Positions 35,172 to 44,431 of a stretch of 64,000 bases of DNA are shown here, in pieces (the stretch's first letter is position 1; every line of letters begins with the position of its first letter). Both the position numbers and the translations under genes were made by a program. A model generated the notes under the pieces. The model had not been told where the DNA came from. It did not search any database and was given only the letters and a program-made list of their open reading frames with translations. This stretch comes from CBDDGJ01 sp965199285 (lineage in GTDB: Bacteria > Pseudomonadota > Alphaproteobacteria > RS24), in NCBI GenBank assembly GCA_965199285.1, contig OZ240687.1:620001-684000 (forward strand), read 5' to 3'.

Positions 35172-36367
35172 TATTTCTGCCCCTTATATTTGTCGAAGAA
35201 TTTTTTCAAATTGCGTGCGGCTTGGCGAATCCGTTGTTCATTCTCAACCAAAGCAATGCGGACATAATCATCACCATATTCGCCAAACCCAATACCAGGG
35301 GAAACCGCTATTTCGGCTTCTTGAATAAGTAAAGATGAAAATTCGATTGATTTGAGATGCCCGAATGGCTCCGGAATCCGTGACCACGCGAACATGGTGG
35401 CAGGGGGCGGCGGCACATCCCAGCCTGCTTGCGAAAAGCGTTCAACCAGAATATCGCGGCGGGCTTTATAAATTTTTCGAATATCACGCGATATTTCCGG
35501 CGGGCTATCGAGCGCTGCAATCGCTGCCACTTGAATGGGGGTAAACGCGCCATAATCGAGATAAGATTTCACCCGCCGCAAGGCTGAGATTAAACGTTCA
35601 TTGCCAACCGCAAACCCCATCCGCCAACCGGGCATTGAAAATGATTTTGACAATGAGCTAAATTCAACCGCAACATCTTTCGCGCCTTCAACCTCTAAAA
35701 TTGATGGTGGGGGATTATCCTCATCATAATAAATCTCGGCATAAGCAATGTCAGAAAGAAGATAAATCTCTTTCTCGCGCGCATAGCTGACAATCTCTTT
35801 ATAAAAATCCAAATCAACCACTTGCGCGGTCGGGTTGGAGGGAAAGTTCAAAATCAATGCTTTTGGTTTGGGATGATTGGCTGCAACCGCCCGATCAATA
35901 ATAGTCAGAAACTCTTCCTCTGTATCCAATATTGGTAAAGACTGCACATTTGCGCCAGAGATAATAAACCCGAACGCATGGATGGGGTAAGATGGGTTCG
36001 GCACTAAAATCACATCCCCCGGATCGGTAATGGCTTGCGCCATATTCGCCAAGCCCTCTTTCGAGCCAATGGTGGCAATCACTTCGGTATCGCTATTGAG
36101 CTTCACCCCAAACCGGCGTTCATAATAACGCGCTTGCGCACGGCGCAAACCATCAATCCCGCGCGAAGCAGAATAGCGATGCGTGGTGGGGTCTTGCACC
36201 ACCTCAACCAGCTTATCGACAATATGCGGCGGGGTTGGCAAATCGGGATTACCCATCCCGAAATCGATAATATCAGCGCCTTGCGCACGCGCTTGCGCTT
36301 TCAACTGGTCAACCCGCTCAAACACATATTGCGGCAATCTTTTTATTGTCGAAAATTCTTCCGCCAT
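35171..36367 (-). CDS. Class I/II aminotransferase (AlaC/LL-DAP aminotransferase-like)
   Basis: PLP enzyme of about 398 residues. The PLP lysine lies in 'SSLSKSFSMPGWRMGFAVGN', with 'VPNPSYPIHAFG', 'LNFPSNPT' and 'LSDIAYAEIYYD' as cofactor contacts. The sequence style fits the AlaC/DapL-like group found before hom in alphaproteobacteria. Substrate could be glutamate-pyruvate or aspartate family amino acids; context beside hom suggests the latter but is not proof. I chose ATG 36367 (MAEEF), as a longer start overlaps argC. Confidence 0.88.
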   Translation of the reverse strand: MAEEFSTIKRLPQYVFERVDQLKAQARAQGADIIDFGMGNPDLPTPPHIVDKLVEVVQDPTTHRYSASRGIDGLRRAQARYYERRFGVKLNSDTEVIATIGSKEGLANMAQAITDPGDVILVPNPSYPIHAFGFIISGANVQSLPILDTEEEFLTIIDRAVAANHPKPKALILNFPSNPTAQVVDLDFYKEIVSYAREKEIYLLSDIAYAEIYYDEDNPPPSILEVEGAKDVAVEFSSLSKSFSMPGWRMGFAVGNERLISALRRVKSYLDYGAFTPIQVAAIAALDSPPEISRDIRKIYKARRDILVERFSQAGWDVPPPPATMFAWSRIPEPFGHLKSIEFSSLLIQEAEIAVSPGIGFGEYGDDYVRIALVENEQRIRQAARNLKKFFDKYKGQK

Positions 36368-36375
36368 CAAAAGCC

Positions 36376-37422
36376 TCATGGATAAAGCGGTTGCTGTTGC
36401 AACCCATCTGTTTCATCAAACCCAAACATTAAATTCATATTTTGGATGGCTTGCCCGCTTGACCCTTTAACCAGATTATCAATTACTGAAAACAAAATCA
36501 CCCGCCCATGAATGCGGTCATCAAAAGCATTGAGCAGACAAAAATTTGAACCGCGCACATGTCGGGTAGCAGGTACAAGCCCCTCTTTCGCCAGCCGAAT
36601 AAAAGCCGCATCGGCATAAAATTCCTGCAAAGCGGCGCGCATATCGGATGCGATTTTGCCGTCCTTGCTACGGGCATAAATGCTCATGAGCTGGCCTCTA
36701 TTCATCGGCATTAAATGGGGGGTGAAATTAATCTGCACATCCCGCTTTACCAGCTTGGCAAGTTCTTTTTCAATCTCTGGCGTGTGCCGATGGGTGGCAA
36801 CCCCATAAGCATGAATACCTTCCGCCACTTCGGCAAATAGATTTTGTTCTTTGAGGCTCCGCCCCGCACCGGTAACGCCCGATTTTGCATCAATGATAAT
36901 ATCATCTGCCTCAATAAGCCCGGTTTTCAAAAGCGGCACCAGCATAAGTAATGCAGCGGTGGGATAGCAGCCCGCACAAGCCACCAGATGCGCCTTTTTA
37001 ATCGCGGCGCGATTAAGCTCGCTTATGCCATAAACAGCTTGCGCCAAAAGCGCGGGCGCGGCATGGGTGCGGCCATAATATTGCTCATAAAGCTGTTTAT
37101 CTTCAAACCGAAAATCGGCTGACATATCAATGATTTTGACATGCTCAGGAATGTTTTTAATCACATGTTGCGCGGTGCTATGCGGCAATCCGCAAAGCGC
37201 GACATGAATCGCCTCCCAACGAATATCTTCAACTTTTTGAACCAGTGGCACGTCAAGCCCCATAAATTGCGGAAAAATATCCGCCAACGCTTTACCGGCA
37301 TGAGTATTGCCAGCAAGCGCCGCAATCTCTACCCGTGGATGCGTCGCAAGCAGCCGAATAGCATCCGCGCCCGTATAGCCGGACGCGCCAATAATCGCTG
37401 CCTGAATTTTATCAGCTGCCAT
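36376..37422 (-). CDS. argC: N-acetyl-gamma-glutamyl-phosphate reductase
   Basis: Arginine biosynthesis, third step. The 348-residue protein shows 'AAIIGASGYTGADAIRLLATHP', the active-site Cys in 'VACAGCYPTAALLML', 'DAKSGVTGAGR' and 'FTPHLMPMNRGQL', all in family order. It overlaps the fabZ stop codon at its start and the aminotransferase start region at its end, so the genes are probably translated from one message. Confidence 0.96.
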   Translation of the reverse strand: MAADKIQAAIIGASGYTGADAIRLLATHPRVEIAALAGNTHAGKALADIFPQFMGLDVPLVQKVEDIRWEAIHVALCGLPHSTAQHVIKNIPEHVKIIDMSADFRFEDKQLYEQYYGRTHAAPALLAQAVYGISELNRAAIKKAHLVACAGCYPTAALLMLVPLLKTGLIEADDIIIDAKSGVTGAGRSLKEQNLFAEVAEGIHAYGVATHRHTPEIEKELAKLVKRDVQINFTPHLMPMNRGQLMSIYARSKDGKIASDMRAALQEFYADAAFIRLAKEGLVPATRHVRGSNFCLLNAFDDRIHGRVILFSVIDNLVKGSSGQAIQNMNLMFGFDETDGLQQQPLYP

Positions 37423-37895
37423 TATGCGCCCTCTTCATGGTTCATGGCCATTATCTCAGCTTCAGCGACCAACACATCATCAACATAAACATTGCCTTTG
37501 AATTTATATGTCGTACCCCGCCTGCGGATTTTTTGCACTTTAATATGCATTGTATCGCCGGGTCTTACCGGCTGGCGAAAACGCGCCTTATCAACCGACA
37601 TAAAAAATACAATACTGCTATCAAGCGGTTCACCTTGATGCTCCAAATAATCAAGCACCAAAATCGCCGATGTCTGCGCAATCGCTTCGATAATCAACAC
37701 GCCCGGAAAAACCGGAAATTCAGCAAAATGGCCGGTAAACCACGGTTCACTATGGGTTACATTTTTAATGCCCGTCGCGCTTTCATCCGCCACCATATTG
37801 GTGACTTTATCAACCAGCAAAAACGGATATCGATGCGGCAACAGCTTTAATATTCTGTCAATTGTAATAATACTGCCTTCAATTTTTTCACTCAT
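37422..37895 (-). CDS. fabZ: FabZ-like 3-hydroxyacyl-ACP dehydratase
   Basis: Hot-dog fold dehydratase of fatty acid synthesis. The 157-residue protein (ATG 37895, with GGGAGAG just upstream) has 'LPHRYPFLLVDKV' and the active site 'GHFAEFPVFPGVLIIEAIAQTSA'. The catalytic His and Glu are present, though HFAEFPVFPG replaces the usual HFPGxPVMPG. It does not lie in an lpxD-lpxA cluster, where fabZ usually is, but between argC and rpsI. Confidence 0.88.
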   Translation of the reverse strand: MSEKIEGSIITIDRILKLLPHRYPFLLVDKVTNMVADESATGIKNVTHSEPWFTGHFAEFPVFPGVLIIEAIAQTSAILVLDYLEHQGEPLDSSIVFFMSVDKARFRQPVRPGDTMHIKVQKIRRRGTTYKFKGNVYVDDVLVAEAEIMAMNHEEGA

Positions 37896-37975
37896 AACAA
37901 TCTCTCCCAATTAAAAAGGCGGTTGACCAATTTTATCATTGCCCGAACCGCCTGTTTTTTGAATGATAAGAAATT

Positions 37976-38494
37976 CTAGCGTTTCGAGAATTGGAAACTA
38001 CGGCGCGCTTTGGCGCGACCATATTTTTTGCGCTCCACCACACGGCTGTCACGGGTAAGAAATCCCCCTTTTTTCAAAACCGGCCTTAGCTCTGGCTCAT
38101 AATAGGTAAGCGCTTTGGAAATACCATGCCGCACCGCGCCCGCTTGCCCAGACAGACCGCCGCCGCTTACGGTGGCAATCACATCATATTGTGTATCGCG
38201 CTTGGCTTCATTTAGAGGCTGGCGCAAAATCATCCGCAACACAGGACGGGCAAAATATTTATCTTCCTCACGATTATTGACCGTGATTTTACCACTCCCC
38301 GGTTTAATCCAGACGCGGGCAATCGCATCTTTCCGTTTACCGGTTGCATAGGCGCGGCCTAAATCATCAATTTGAGGCTCGGCCGTGATAACCGGCGCAG
38401 GTGCTTCCGGCGGGATTGGCGTATCCGCGCTTGCGGCTGTTTCTGCCGCATCGGTTAGCGCTTCATCAAGATTTTCCAGATTGGTTTCGGACAT
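37976..38494 (-). CDS. rpsI: 30S ribosomal protein S9
   Basis: 172-residue S9. The conserved part starts near residue 48 ('AYATGKRKDAIARVWIKPGSGKITVN') and ends with the invariant basic tail 'YGRAKARRSFQFSKR' that reaches the P site tRNA. The N-terminal 45 residues are an acidic Pro/Ala-rich extension that is common in alphaproteobacteria. It follows rplM by 2 bp, in the universal rplM-rpsI order. Confidence 0.97.
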   Translation of the reverse strand: MSETNLENLDEALTDAAETAASADTPIPPEAPAPVITAEPQIDDLGRAYATGKRKDAIARVWIKPGSGKITVNNREEDKYFARPVLRMILRQPLNEAKRDTQYDVIATVSGGGLSGQAGAVRHGISKALTYYEPELRPVLKKGGFLTRDSRVVERKKYGRAKARRSFQFSKR

Positions 38495-38496
38495 CT

Positions 38497-38958
38497 CTAA
38501 TTCCTCACATTTTTTGTATTAAGCTCAGCCACATTGAGCGTTTCGGGATTTTGCGCTTCATGCTGATGCTCAGCACCCGCATAGACCCGCAAATTTGATA
38601 ATTGCTGCCGCCCTAAGGGACCGCGCGGCAACATCCGCTTTACAGCCATAGTTAAAACCCGCTCCGGATGATTGCCTCCAAATATTTTTTCTGGCGTTGT
38701 TTCTTTAATTCCCCCCGGATAGCCCGTATGGCGATAATATTTTTTATCGCTTTTCTTTTTGCCGGTAAATTTCACCTTATCCGCATTAATCACAACCACA
38801 TTATCACCGCAATCCAGATGCGGTGTGTAAGCTGGCAAATGCTTGCCGCGCAGACGGGTTGCGATAATCGCCGCTAACCGCCCGACCACTAAGTTCTCAG
38901 CATCAATGACAATCCATTTCTTCTCAATATCTGATGCTTTTGCTGAATATGTTTTCAT
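38497..38958 (-). CDS. rplM: 50S ribosomal protein L13
   Basis: 153-residue L13 from ATG 38958 (MKTYSAK). Motifs are 'WIVIDAENLVVGRLAAIIATRLRGKH', 'GDNVVVINADKVKFTGKK' and 'ERVLTMAVKRMLPRGPLGRQQLSNLRVYAGAEHQHEAQ'. The preceding region up to the heme A synthase gene is AT-rich and likely holds the operon promoter. Confidence 0.97.
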   Translation of the reverse strand: MKTYSAKASDIEKKWIVIDAENLVVGRLAAIIATRLRGKHLPAYTPHLDCGDNVVVINADKVKFTGKKKSDKKYYRHTGYPGGIKETTPEKIFGGNHPERVLTMAVKRMLPRGPLGRQQLSNLRVYAGAEHQHEAQNPETLNVAELNTKNVRN

Positions 38959-39101
38959 TATGCCCATCCATATTTTTATAATTCGCGCTTTATATGGGCA
39001 AATGCCAATCTTTGCAATGCTTTTTTATCCTAAATTATATTTATATAACAATATGTTATAATTATGGTATTATATTACCATATGCTAAACACACAAAATT
39101 A

Positions 39102-40118
39102 TTAGATTTTATTGCTCTTAACATAAGTAATGGACAATGCCAGACAAATCACCGCGCCAAGCTGGTGAAATATCGCCGCCCAAAGCGGCACAATATAAAT
39201 AAGCGTTATAATCCCCAATAGAGCCTGAATATAAATCATATAAGACAGTGCCCTGCTTATCACCGCCAGCTTCGCGGACTGCCGATAAGAGCGGAAATGA
39301 TTATAAACCGCCAAGATAAAAATCAGATAGGCGACAATCCGATGGTTAAATTGCACCAGCGTATGATTTTCAAAAAAATTAACGTAAAAAGGCTGCATGA
39401 TGAACAGACCAGATGGAATAATCTCGCCTGCCATAAGCGGCCAATCATTATAGGTAAGGCCGGCTTTACTGCCTGCCACCAGCGCCCCCAATAGCGACTG
39501 GATAAAAATCAGCCCAAGCAATAATTTCGCCAATCCCGCTGTCTCCCCTTGCCTGATAGCCGTTTCACGCGCTTGCGTTCGCCATAAAGATAATGCCATC
39601 CCAAACACCAGAACAAAGATAAGCAGCGCCAGCCCCAAATGCGCGGCAAGCCGATATTGGCTCACATCAACCCGTTCAGATAGTCCGCTTTGTACCATAT
39701 ACCAGCCCATAAAGCCTTGTACGCCACCAAGCAAAAGCAGCCCGCTTAACTGCCATTTTTGGCGGCTACTGATTTGCCCGCGTCCCCAAAACCAAAGCAA
39801 AGGCATAAAAAAAGCCAGCCCCACCAAGCGCCCCAAAAAACGATGCGCCCATTCCCACCAAAAAATAACCTTAAAATCAGCAAGGCTCATCCCCTTATTG
39901 ATGAGCTGATATTCGGGGATTTGCTTATATTTTGCAAAAGCAAGCTGCCAATCATCAGCAGAAAGCGGCGGGATGGCACCGATAATCGGTTGCCATTCAG
40001 TAATTGATAAACCGCTATCGGTCAGTCGGGTGAGCCCGCCGACAATCACCATTAGCGCGACAAGAAAGGCGATAAAAAACAGCCATAGGGCAACTTGCTT
40101 ATCACTTTTGCGTGACAT
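39102..40118 (-). CDS. ctaA: Heme A synthase (COX15/CtaA)
   Basis: Inner-membrane enzyme turning heme O into heme A for cytochrome oxidase. The protein has about eight hydrophobic segments and the COX15 signatures 'GGLTRLTDSGLSITEWQPIIGAIPPL', 'FWWEWAHRFLGRLVG' and 'NHTLVQFNHRIVAYLIF', with the heme-ligand histidines. I took ATG 40118 (MSRKSDK); in-frame ATGs up to 40202 exist but lie within the start region of the divergent DUF2842 gene. The 338-aa length suits the family. Confidence 0.92.
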   Translation of the reverse strand: MSRKSDKQVALWLFFIAFLVALMVIVGGLTRLTDSGLSITEWQPIIGAIPPLSADDWQLAFAKYKQIPEYQLINKGMSLADFKVIFWWEWAHRFLGRLVGLAFFMPLLWFWGRGQISSRQKWQLSGLLLLGGVQGFMGWYMVQSGLSERVDVSQYRLAAHLGLALLIFVLVFGMALSLWRTQARETAIRQGETAGLAKLLLGLIFIQSLLGALVAGSKAGLTYNDWPLMAGEIIPSGLFIMQPFYVNFFENHTLVQFNHRIVAYLIFILAVYNHFRSYRQSAKLAVISRALSYMIYIQALLGIITLIYIVPLWAAIFHQLGAVICLALSITYVKSNKI

Positions 40119-40183
40119 ATTATAGGCGATCATTGACATGGGCGGCATGATAGCAAAGCCGCGATTAAATAGCAAAGGAACGC

Positions 40184-40411
40184 ATGAAAATGGCAAAGCC
40201 ATATTTGCCCATCAGATTACGAAAATTTATCGGGATGATTCTCATCTTGCTATTTTTATTCATTTACACGCTTCTTATCGTGGCGCTGGCGACCAGCAGC
40301 CATGTGCCGGAAAGTGGTCTCATCCAGTTTCTGTTTTATCTGGTTACTGGCCTTGCATGGACCCCACCGGTTGCGCTTATCATTTGGTGGATGCAGCGGC
40401 CAGATGAATAA
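40184..40411 (+). CDS. DUF2842 family small membrane protein
   Basis: 75-residue protein with two hydrophobic helices ('FIGMILILLFLFIYTLLIVALATS' and 'LFYLVTGLAWTPPVALIIWWM') ending in RPDE. This layout matches DUF2842 proteins, which are confined to alphaproteobacteria and typically near COX15; their role is unknown. AAAGGAA lies 3 bases before ATG 40184 and 9 bases before a second ATG at 40190. It is divergent from the heme A synthase gene. Confidence 0.75.
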   Translation: MKMAKPYLPIRLRKFIGMILILLFLFIYTLLIVALATSSHVPESGLIQFLFYLVTGLAWTPPVALIIWWMQRPDE

Positions 40412-40414
40412 ATA

Positions 40415-40939
40415 TTATTCGGCTTCCCAGAATTTCATGAAAGCTGGTTCAGGGCTTGGCTGAAATTCAGTTTCATCCAAAGCCGCCAAAGCCCGCGCCC
40501 GGTCTTCAACGGTAAACTCGCCAGTGGTCAGACAAAATTCAACCGCATTACCGCTTGGATCGGCAGTGTAAATTGAGTGACACCAATTATGGTCAATCTC
40601 AAACACCGCCAAACCTTCCGCCATCCACCGCTTGCGCCATGCCTCTAGCTCGTCTTTACTGGCGACAGAAAAAGAATAATGATTGGTCATTGGCGGCAGT
40701 TTAGCAGACGCATTTAGATCATAGACAAACTCATCTTGCCCCGGCACATCATGCAATTCCCAAAATGCGATGAAGCGGCTATCATCGCCATCCATACGGT
40801 AAAAAAAATGTTTTCCCCAGCCGCCTGTGCTAATTGGCGCGATTTCGACCTTTACCAATTCAAACCCCATAATGCGCTCATAAAAATCATGCGTCGCTTT
40901 CATATCTTTTGTCGCTAATGCCAAATGATGATAGGCCAT
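40415..40939 (-). CDS. VOC-family protein (glyoxalase/dioxygenase-like)
   Basis: 174-residue single VOC unit pair: it begins 'YHHLALATKDMKATHDFYERIMGFEL', has 'PMTNHYSFSVASKDELEAWRKRWMAEGL', and the Glu ligand in 'SIYTADPSGNAVEFCLTTG'. H4 or H5, the central His and this Glu make a likely metal site. Substrate is unknown; such proteins include extradiol dioxygenases and glyoxalases. Its ATG abuts the stop of the CMD gene, so the two are cotranscribed. Confidence 0.82.
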   Translation of the reverse strand: MAYHHLALATKDMKATHDFYERIMGFELVKVEIAPISTGGWGKHFFYRMDGDDSRFIAFWELHDVPGQDEFVYDLNASAKLPPMTNHYSFSVASKDELEAWRKRWMAEGLAVFEIDHNWCHSIYTADPSGNAVEFCLTTGEFTVEDRARALAALDETEFQPSPEPAFMKFWEAE

Positions 40940-41595
40940 TATTTGCTCTCCTTATCTGTGTTTTTATCAACCATCGCCATCACATCCTGGCTGGCGCTAG
41001 CATCGGGGGCGGCAATCTCCACCACCCGCTCATCAATATCATCATATTCCAACCGCAATGCGCGGCTCATCACCGCATGCATCATATAGGTACAAGTGAT
41101 ATAGGTAAGTTCTAAAATCTCTTCATCCGATAAATCGGCTTTCAGCGCCGTCACCACCTCTTCCGGCACGCGCCCATATTGCAGCACAAGCGCATCCGCA
41201 TAAGCCAGCACCGCGCGCTCAATTTTGGAAAAACAATCCGCCACCTGCCAGTGCGGAATGGCGGTGATTTGCTCTTCACTTAAGCCAACATCGCGACAGG
41301 CTTTACAATGTTGCGAAAACACAAATTGCGAGCCCACCGTAAACCCTGCCCGCGTTTGCCCCAACTCGCGCAAGGCTGGATTAATTTTTCGCTCAGATGA
41401 ACGATAAAACTGAAAGCCTTCGGTTGTGTGCTGAAACGCATCTGGCACAATATTAAAAACCGTCCACCAATTACCGGGCGTGCCGGTTGCGGTTCCGGGT
41501 TGAGTAATAGGGTCACGCGCGCCAAACAGAAAATCAAAAATCTGATTGGCATAAGCATTATCTGCTTCGCGGCCTGCTTGTTTTAATCTTGGCAT
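40939..41595 (-). CDS. Carboxymuconolactone decarboxylase (AhpD-like) family protein
   Basis: 218-residue helical protein with the CMD fold. The redox-like 'FSQHCKACRDVGLSEEQITAI' holds a CxxC and an acidic tract that in AhpD relatives act as peroxidase or reductant centres. 'ERAVLAYADAL' and 'LSDEEILELTYITCTYMMHAVMSRAL' fit the family. Function is not known; pairing with a VOC protein suggests degradation of an aromatic or other ring substrate, which is inference. Confidence 0.82.
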   Translation of the reverse strand: MPRLKQAGREADNAYANQIFDFLFGARDPITQPGTATGTPGNWWTVFNIVPDAFQHTTEGFQFYRSSERKINPALRELGQTRAGFTVGSQFVFSQHCKACRDVGLSEEQITAIPHWQVADCFSKIERAVLAYADALVLQYGRVPEEVVTALKADLSDEEILELTYITCTYMMHAVMSRALRLEYDDIDERVVEIAAPDASASQDVMAMVDKNTDKESK

Positions 41596-41711
41596 TTTGC
41601 TCTCCTTACTGTTAGGGTAACAAAACCCTGATTATAAGACAAATAAATTCGCCCCTACATCCCCCTTACATAGACACAAAAAATAGAGTAATTTTAAGCT
41701 CTATCAACATA

Positions 41712-42575
41712 ATGGAAACCGCTATGCCGATTGATCGCGCCGCCTTCAAAGAACGACTTTTATCGCCAGAGCCTATTATTGCGCCGGGTGTATATGATGG
41801 GCTGTCGGCGCGGATTGCCGATCAGCATGGGTTTGAGGCTCTCTATTTATCGGGCTATGGGGTTTCTGCCAGCCTGCTTGCCAAGCCGGATGCTGGCTTT
41901 CTCACCGCCGAACATATGCAATTTCGGATTGAGAGCCTATGCGACATATTGACAACCCCCTTAATCGCCGATGCCGATACGGGCTTTGGCGGCACTGCCG
42001 AAACCGCCGCCACCGTTAAGGCTTATGAACAAGCAGGCGCGGCGGGTATTCAAATTGAAGACCAACAAATCCCCAAAAGATGCGGCCATATTGCGGGGCG
42101 CGAAGTGGTATCACGCGAAGACGCGGTTGCAAAAATCAAGGCGGCGGCGGATGCCCGCACTGACCCGAATTTTTTAATTGTCGCCCGCACCGATGCGCGC
42201 GAACAAAACGGCCTTGCCGAAGCCATCACGCGCGGGCATTTATTTCACGAAGCGGGCGCTGATATTATTTTTATTGAATCGCCAGAAGATGAAACAGAAT
42301 TTCAAACTATTGGCAAAGAATTGGGGGGCAAAGAATTAGACGGCATCCCCTTACTTGCCAATATGGTGAAGGGCGGGCGCAGCCCCATAATTCCACTTGA
42401 TAGGCTCGCCGCTTATGGGTTTCGGGTGATTATTTATCCTGTCGCGGCAATGGCCATCGCGGCGGCGACCCTTGAACAGGCTTATAAAAATATTGACACT
42501 GCAAGCACCGCGCAAAATCAGCTTAGCTTTAAGCGCTTAAGCAGCTTGGTTGGGTTTGATGAAGTCTTAAAATGA
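41712..42575 (+). CDS. Isocitrate lyase/PEP mutase family protein
   Basis: 287-residue TIM-barrel lyase. 'GVYDGLSARIADQHGFEALYLSGYG' opens it, 'PLIADADTGFGG' holds the Mg-binding Asp pair, and 'IEDQQIPKRCGHIAGREVV' carries the catalytic KRCGH-type loop shared with 2-methylisocitrate lyase and oxaloacetate decarboxylase. Which substrate applies cannot be told. Neither ATG (41712 or 41724) has a clear ribosome site, so the start is uncertain. It faces the acyl-CoA synthetase gene. Confidence 0.85.
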   Translation: METAMPIDRAAFKERLLSPEPIIAPGVYDGLSARIADQHGFEALYLSGYGVSASLLAKPDAGFLTAEHMQFRIESLCDILTTPLIADADTGFGGTAETAATVKAYEQAGAAGIQIEDQQIPKRCGHIAGREVVSREDAVAKIKAAADARTDPNFLIVARTDAREQNGLAEAITRGHLFHEAGADIIFIESPEDETEFQTIGKELGGKELDGIPLLANMVKGGRSPIIPLDRLAAYGFRVIIYPVAAMAIAAATLEQAYKNIDTASTAQNQLSFKRLSSLVGFDEVLK

Positions 42576-42578
42576 GCC

Positions 42579-44402
42579 TCAAATCCGTACATCGCCGCTT
42601 TTCACTTTTTCGATAAGCTCGTCGGTGAGGGGCTGGAAGCCATCCTCATCGCGCCCCAAAAGATAGAGCTTGTCTTGAACATTATTTAGATCATAAGCTT
42701 CACGCTTCAGCTTTGACTTTTGAAACTTAAATGTGCCGGTAATATCAAGCTGCGCGCCAATTCGTAAAAATCGCGGCACCGCATAAGCAGGCAGATTTTT
42801 GCGCATATGTGCGGCTAGCCCATCAAGGTCAATTTTCTCTTTTTCTTTCGGGATGAGATAAAGCATACCACACCGTCCATCGCGACCATCCACTTGCACG
42901 CCATAGACCACCGCGTCGGCTGCTTCTGGCACGCGCATAATCACGCTTTCCACTTCTGTGGTAGCGACATTCTCACCCTGCCAGCGGAATGTATCACCAA
43001 TACGGTCGGCAAATTGAATATGCCCATGCGGCTGCAATGTCACCAAATCGCCAGAGTCAAACCACGCATCCCCTTCCTCAAACAGATTGCGGAGGATTTT
43101 CTTTTCATTGGCTTGCTTATCAGTATAACCATCAAAAGGGTTTTGTTCGGTGATTTTAATCACCAGCAAGCCGGTCTCGCCAATATCGAGCTTTTTCATA
43201 TAGCCGTCAGCGCCGCGTTCTGGCTCATCCGCATCAACATCATAGGCAATAATCGCCCAATCCTTGCCCGCGCCGGGAGACCAGCCAACTGTTTTATCAA
43301 AATTGAAAATATTGACAAAACCAGTATTGCCTTCCGATGCGCCATAAAATTCATGAATACGCGGAATGGCAAAACGTTCCTTAAACGCCATCCAAATATC
43401 TGGCCGCAAGCCATTACCAATAATTTTAACGACTTTATGATTCTGGTCATCCGCCTTTTCCGGTTGCGACAAGAGATAGCGCAGCAATTCGCCAATATAA
43501 ACAAACGCCGTGGCGTTAAATTTGCGACAATCATCAAAAAAACGGCTGGCGCTGAATTTACGTCTTAGCGCAAATGTCGCGCCGCTCATCAAGCAACCGC
43601 CTAAGCCCAAAAATAATCCGGTACTATGGTAAAGCGGTAACGCGCAATAATAAATATCTCGTTTGGATAAGCTCATCACCGCAACCCCAAATGTCGTGCT
43701 GGCGCGGAAGAGTTTTAGCCCGCTTGTAATGCTGGCCTTTGGTAAGCCAGTCGTACCAGATGTGAAAATATAAAAGCAGGATGTCGCAAGGGTAAGCACC
43801 TCGTCAGGGATAATATTATCATCCGGCATATCCGCAATTTCAGCCGCCAAATCATCATAGCCTTTGGGTGTGCCAGAATATCCCGCATCCGCAATATATA
43901 AAAGCTGCCCTTTATATTGCTCATCCAGAATATCAGAAATTGAGCTCATATTATCCAAACATTCAGACCCTGCCACAATCAAGCTGGGCTGAATGAGGCG
44001 AATACTATGCGCCAGCGCTTCATAAGTCTGGCTGGTATTGACCATGCCCGCAATCGCACCCAATTTCATGCAGGCAATAATCGCTACCACAAGCTCTGGA
44101 CGGTTTTCAATATTTAACGCCACCGAGTCGCCATAGCTCACCCCGCGAGCGCGAAAATAATGCGCCATCTGGTTCACCCGTTGATTGAGCTCTCCCCAAC
44201 TTATCGTCTGTTCCTCAAACAGAATTGCGGTTTCTAATGGTCGTTTCGCTGCATGGGTTTCAAGATAATGGACGAGCGAGGTCTCATCACTCGGGCGAGA
44301 TTTGGTAAGCGTGCGCAAAGCACCAAATGTGCGCGGGCTTAAAAGCAGCTTTAGCAAGCGAAAAATATAGTGCGGGGTGGTGATGGTTTGCTCTTTGAAC
44401 AT
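42579..44402 (-). CDS. Long-chain acyl-CoA synthetase (AMP-binding, FATP type)
   Basis: 607-residue adenylate-forming enzyme activating fatty acids. The P-loop 'YIFTSGTTGLPKASITS' lies near residue 225, followed by 'HEFYGASEGNTGFVN', 'WFDSGDLVTLQPHGHIQFADRIGDTFRWQGENVATTEVE' and the C-terminal 'DITGTFKFQKSKLKREAYD'. The sequence is closer to the very-long-chain/FATP group than to FadD. Its direction is opposite to the preceding lyase gene, with 3 bp between their ends. Confidence 0.9.
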   Translation of the reverse strand: MFKEQTITTPHYIFRLLKLLLSPRTFGALRTLTKSRPSDETSLVHYLETHAAKRPLETAILFEEQTISWGELNQRVNQMAHYFRARGVSYGDSVALNIENRPELVVAIIACMKLGAIAGMVNTSQTYEALAHSIRLIQPSLIVAGSECLDNMSSISDILDEQYKGQLLYIADAGYSGTPKGYDDLAAEIADMPDDNIIPDEVLTLATSCFYIFTSGTTGLPKASITSGLKLFRASTTFGVAVMSLSKRDIYYCALPLYHSTGLFLGLGGCLMSGATFALRRKFSASRFFDDCRKFNATAFVYIGELLRYLLSQPEKADDQNHKVVKIIGNGLRPDIWMAFKERFAIPRIHEFYGASEGNTGFVNIFNFDKTVGWSPGAGKDWAIIAYDVDADEPERGADGYMKKLDIGETGLLVIKITEQNPFDGYTDKQANEKKILRNLFEEGDAWFDSGDLVTLQPHGHIQFADRIGDTFRWQGENVATTEVESVIMRVPEAADAVVYGVQVDGRDGRCGMLYLIPKEKEKIDLDGLAAHMRKNLPAYAVPRFLRIGAQLDITGTFKFQKSKLKREAYDLNNVQDKLYLLGRDEDGFQPLTDELIEKVKSGDVRI

Positions 44403-44431
44403 GGGATTTTCCTTTGCTTGTTTATGCTTGT

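Noticed and set aside
37422..37895. FabA or another dehydratase because of the unusual HFAEFPVFPG
   Set aside because: Length, LPHRYPFLLVD motif and the catalytic His/Glu fit FabZ; the change is noted but does not alter the call.
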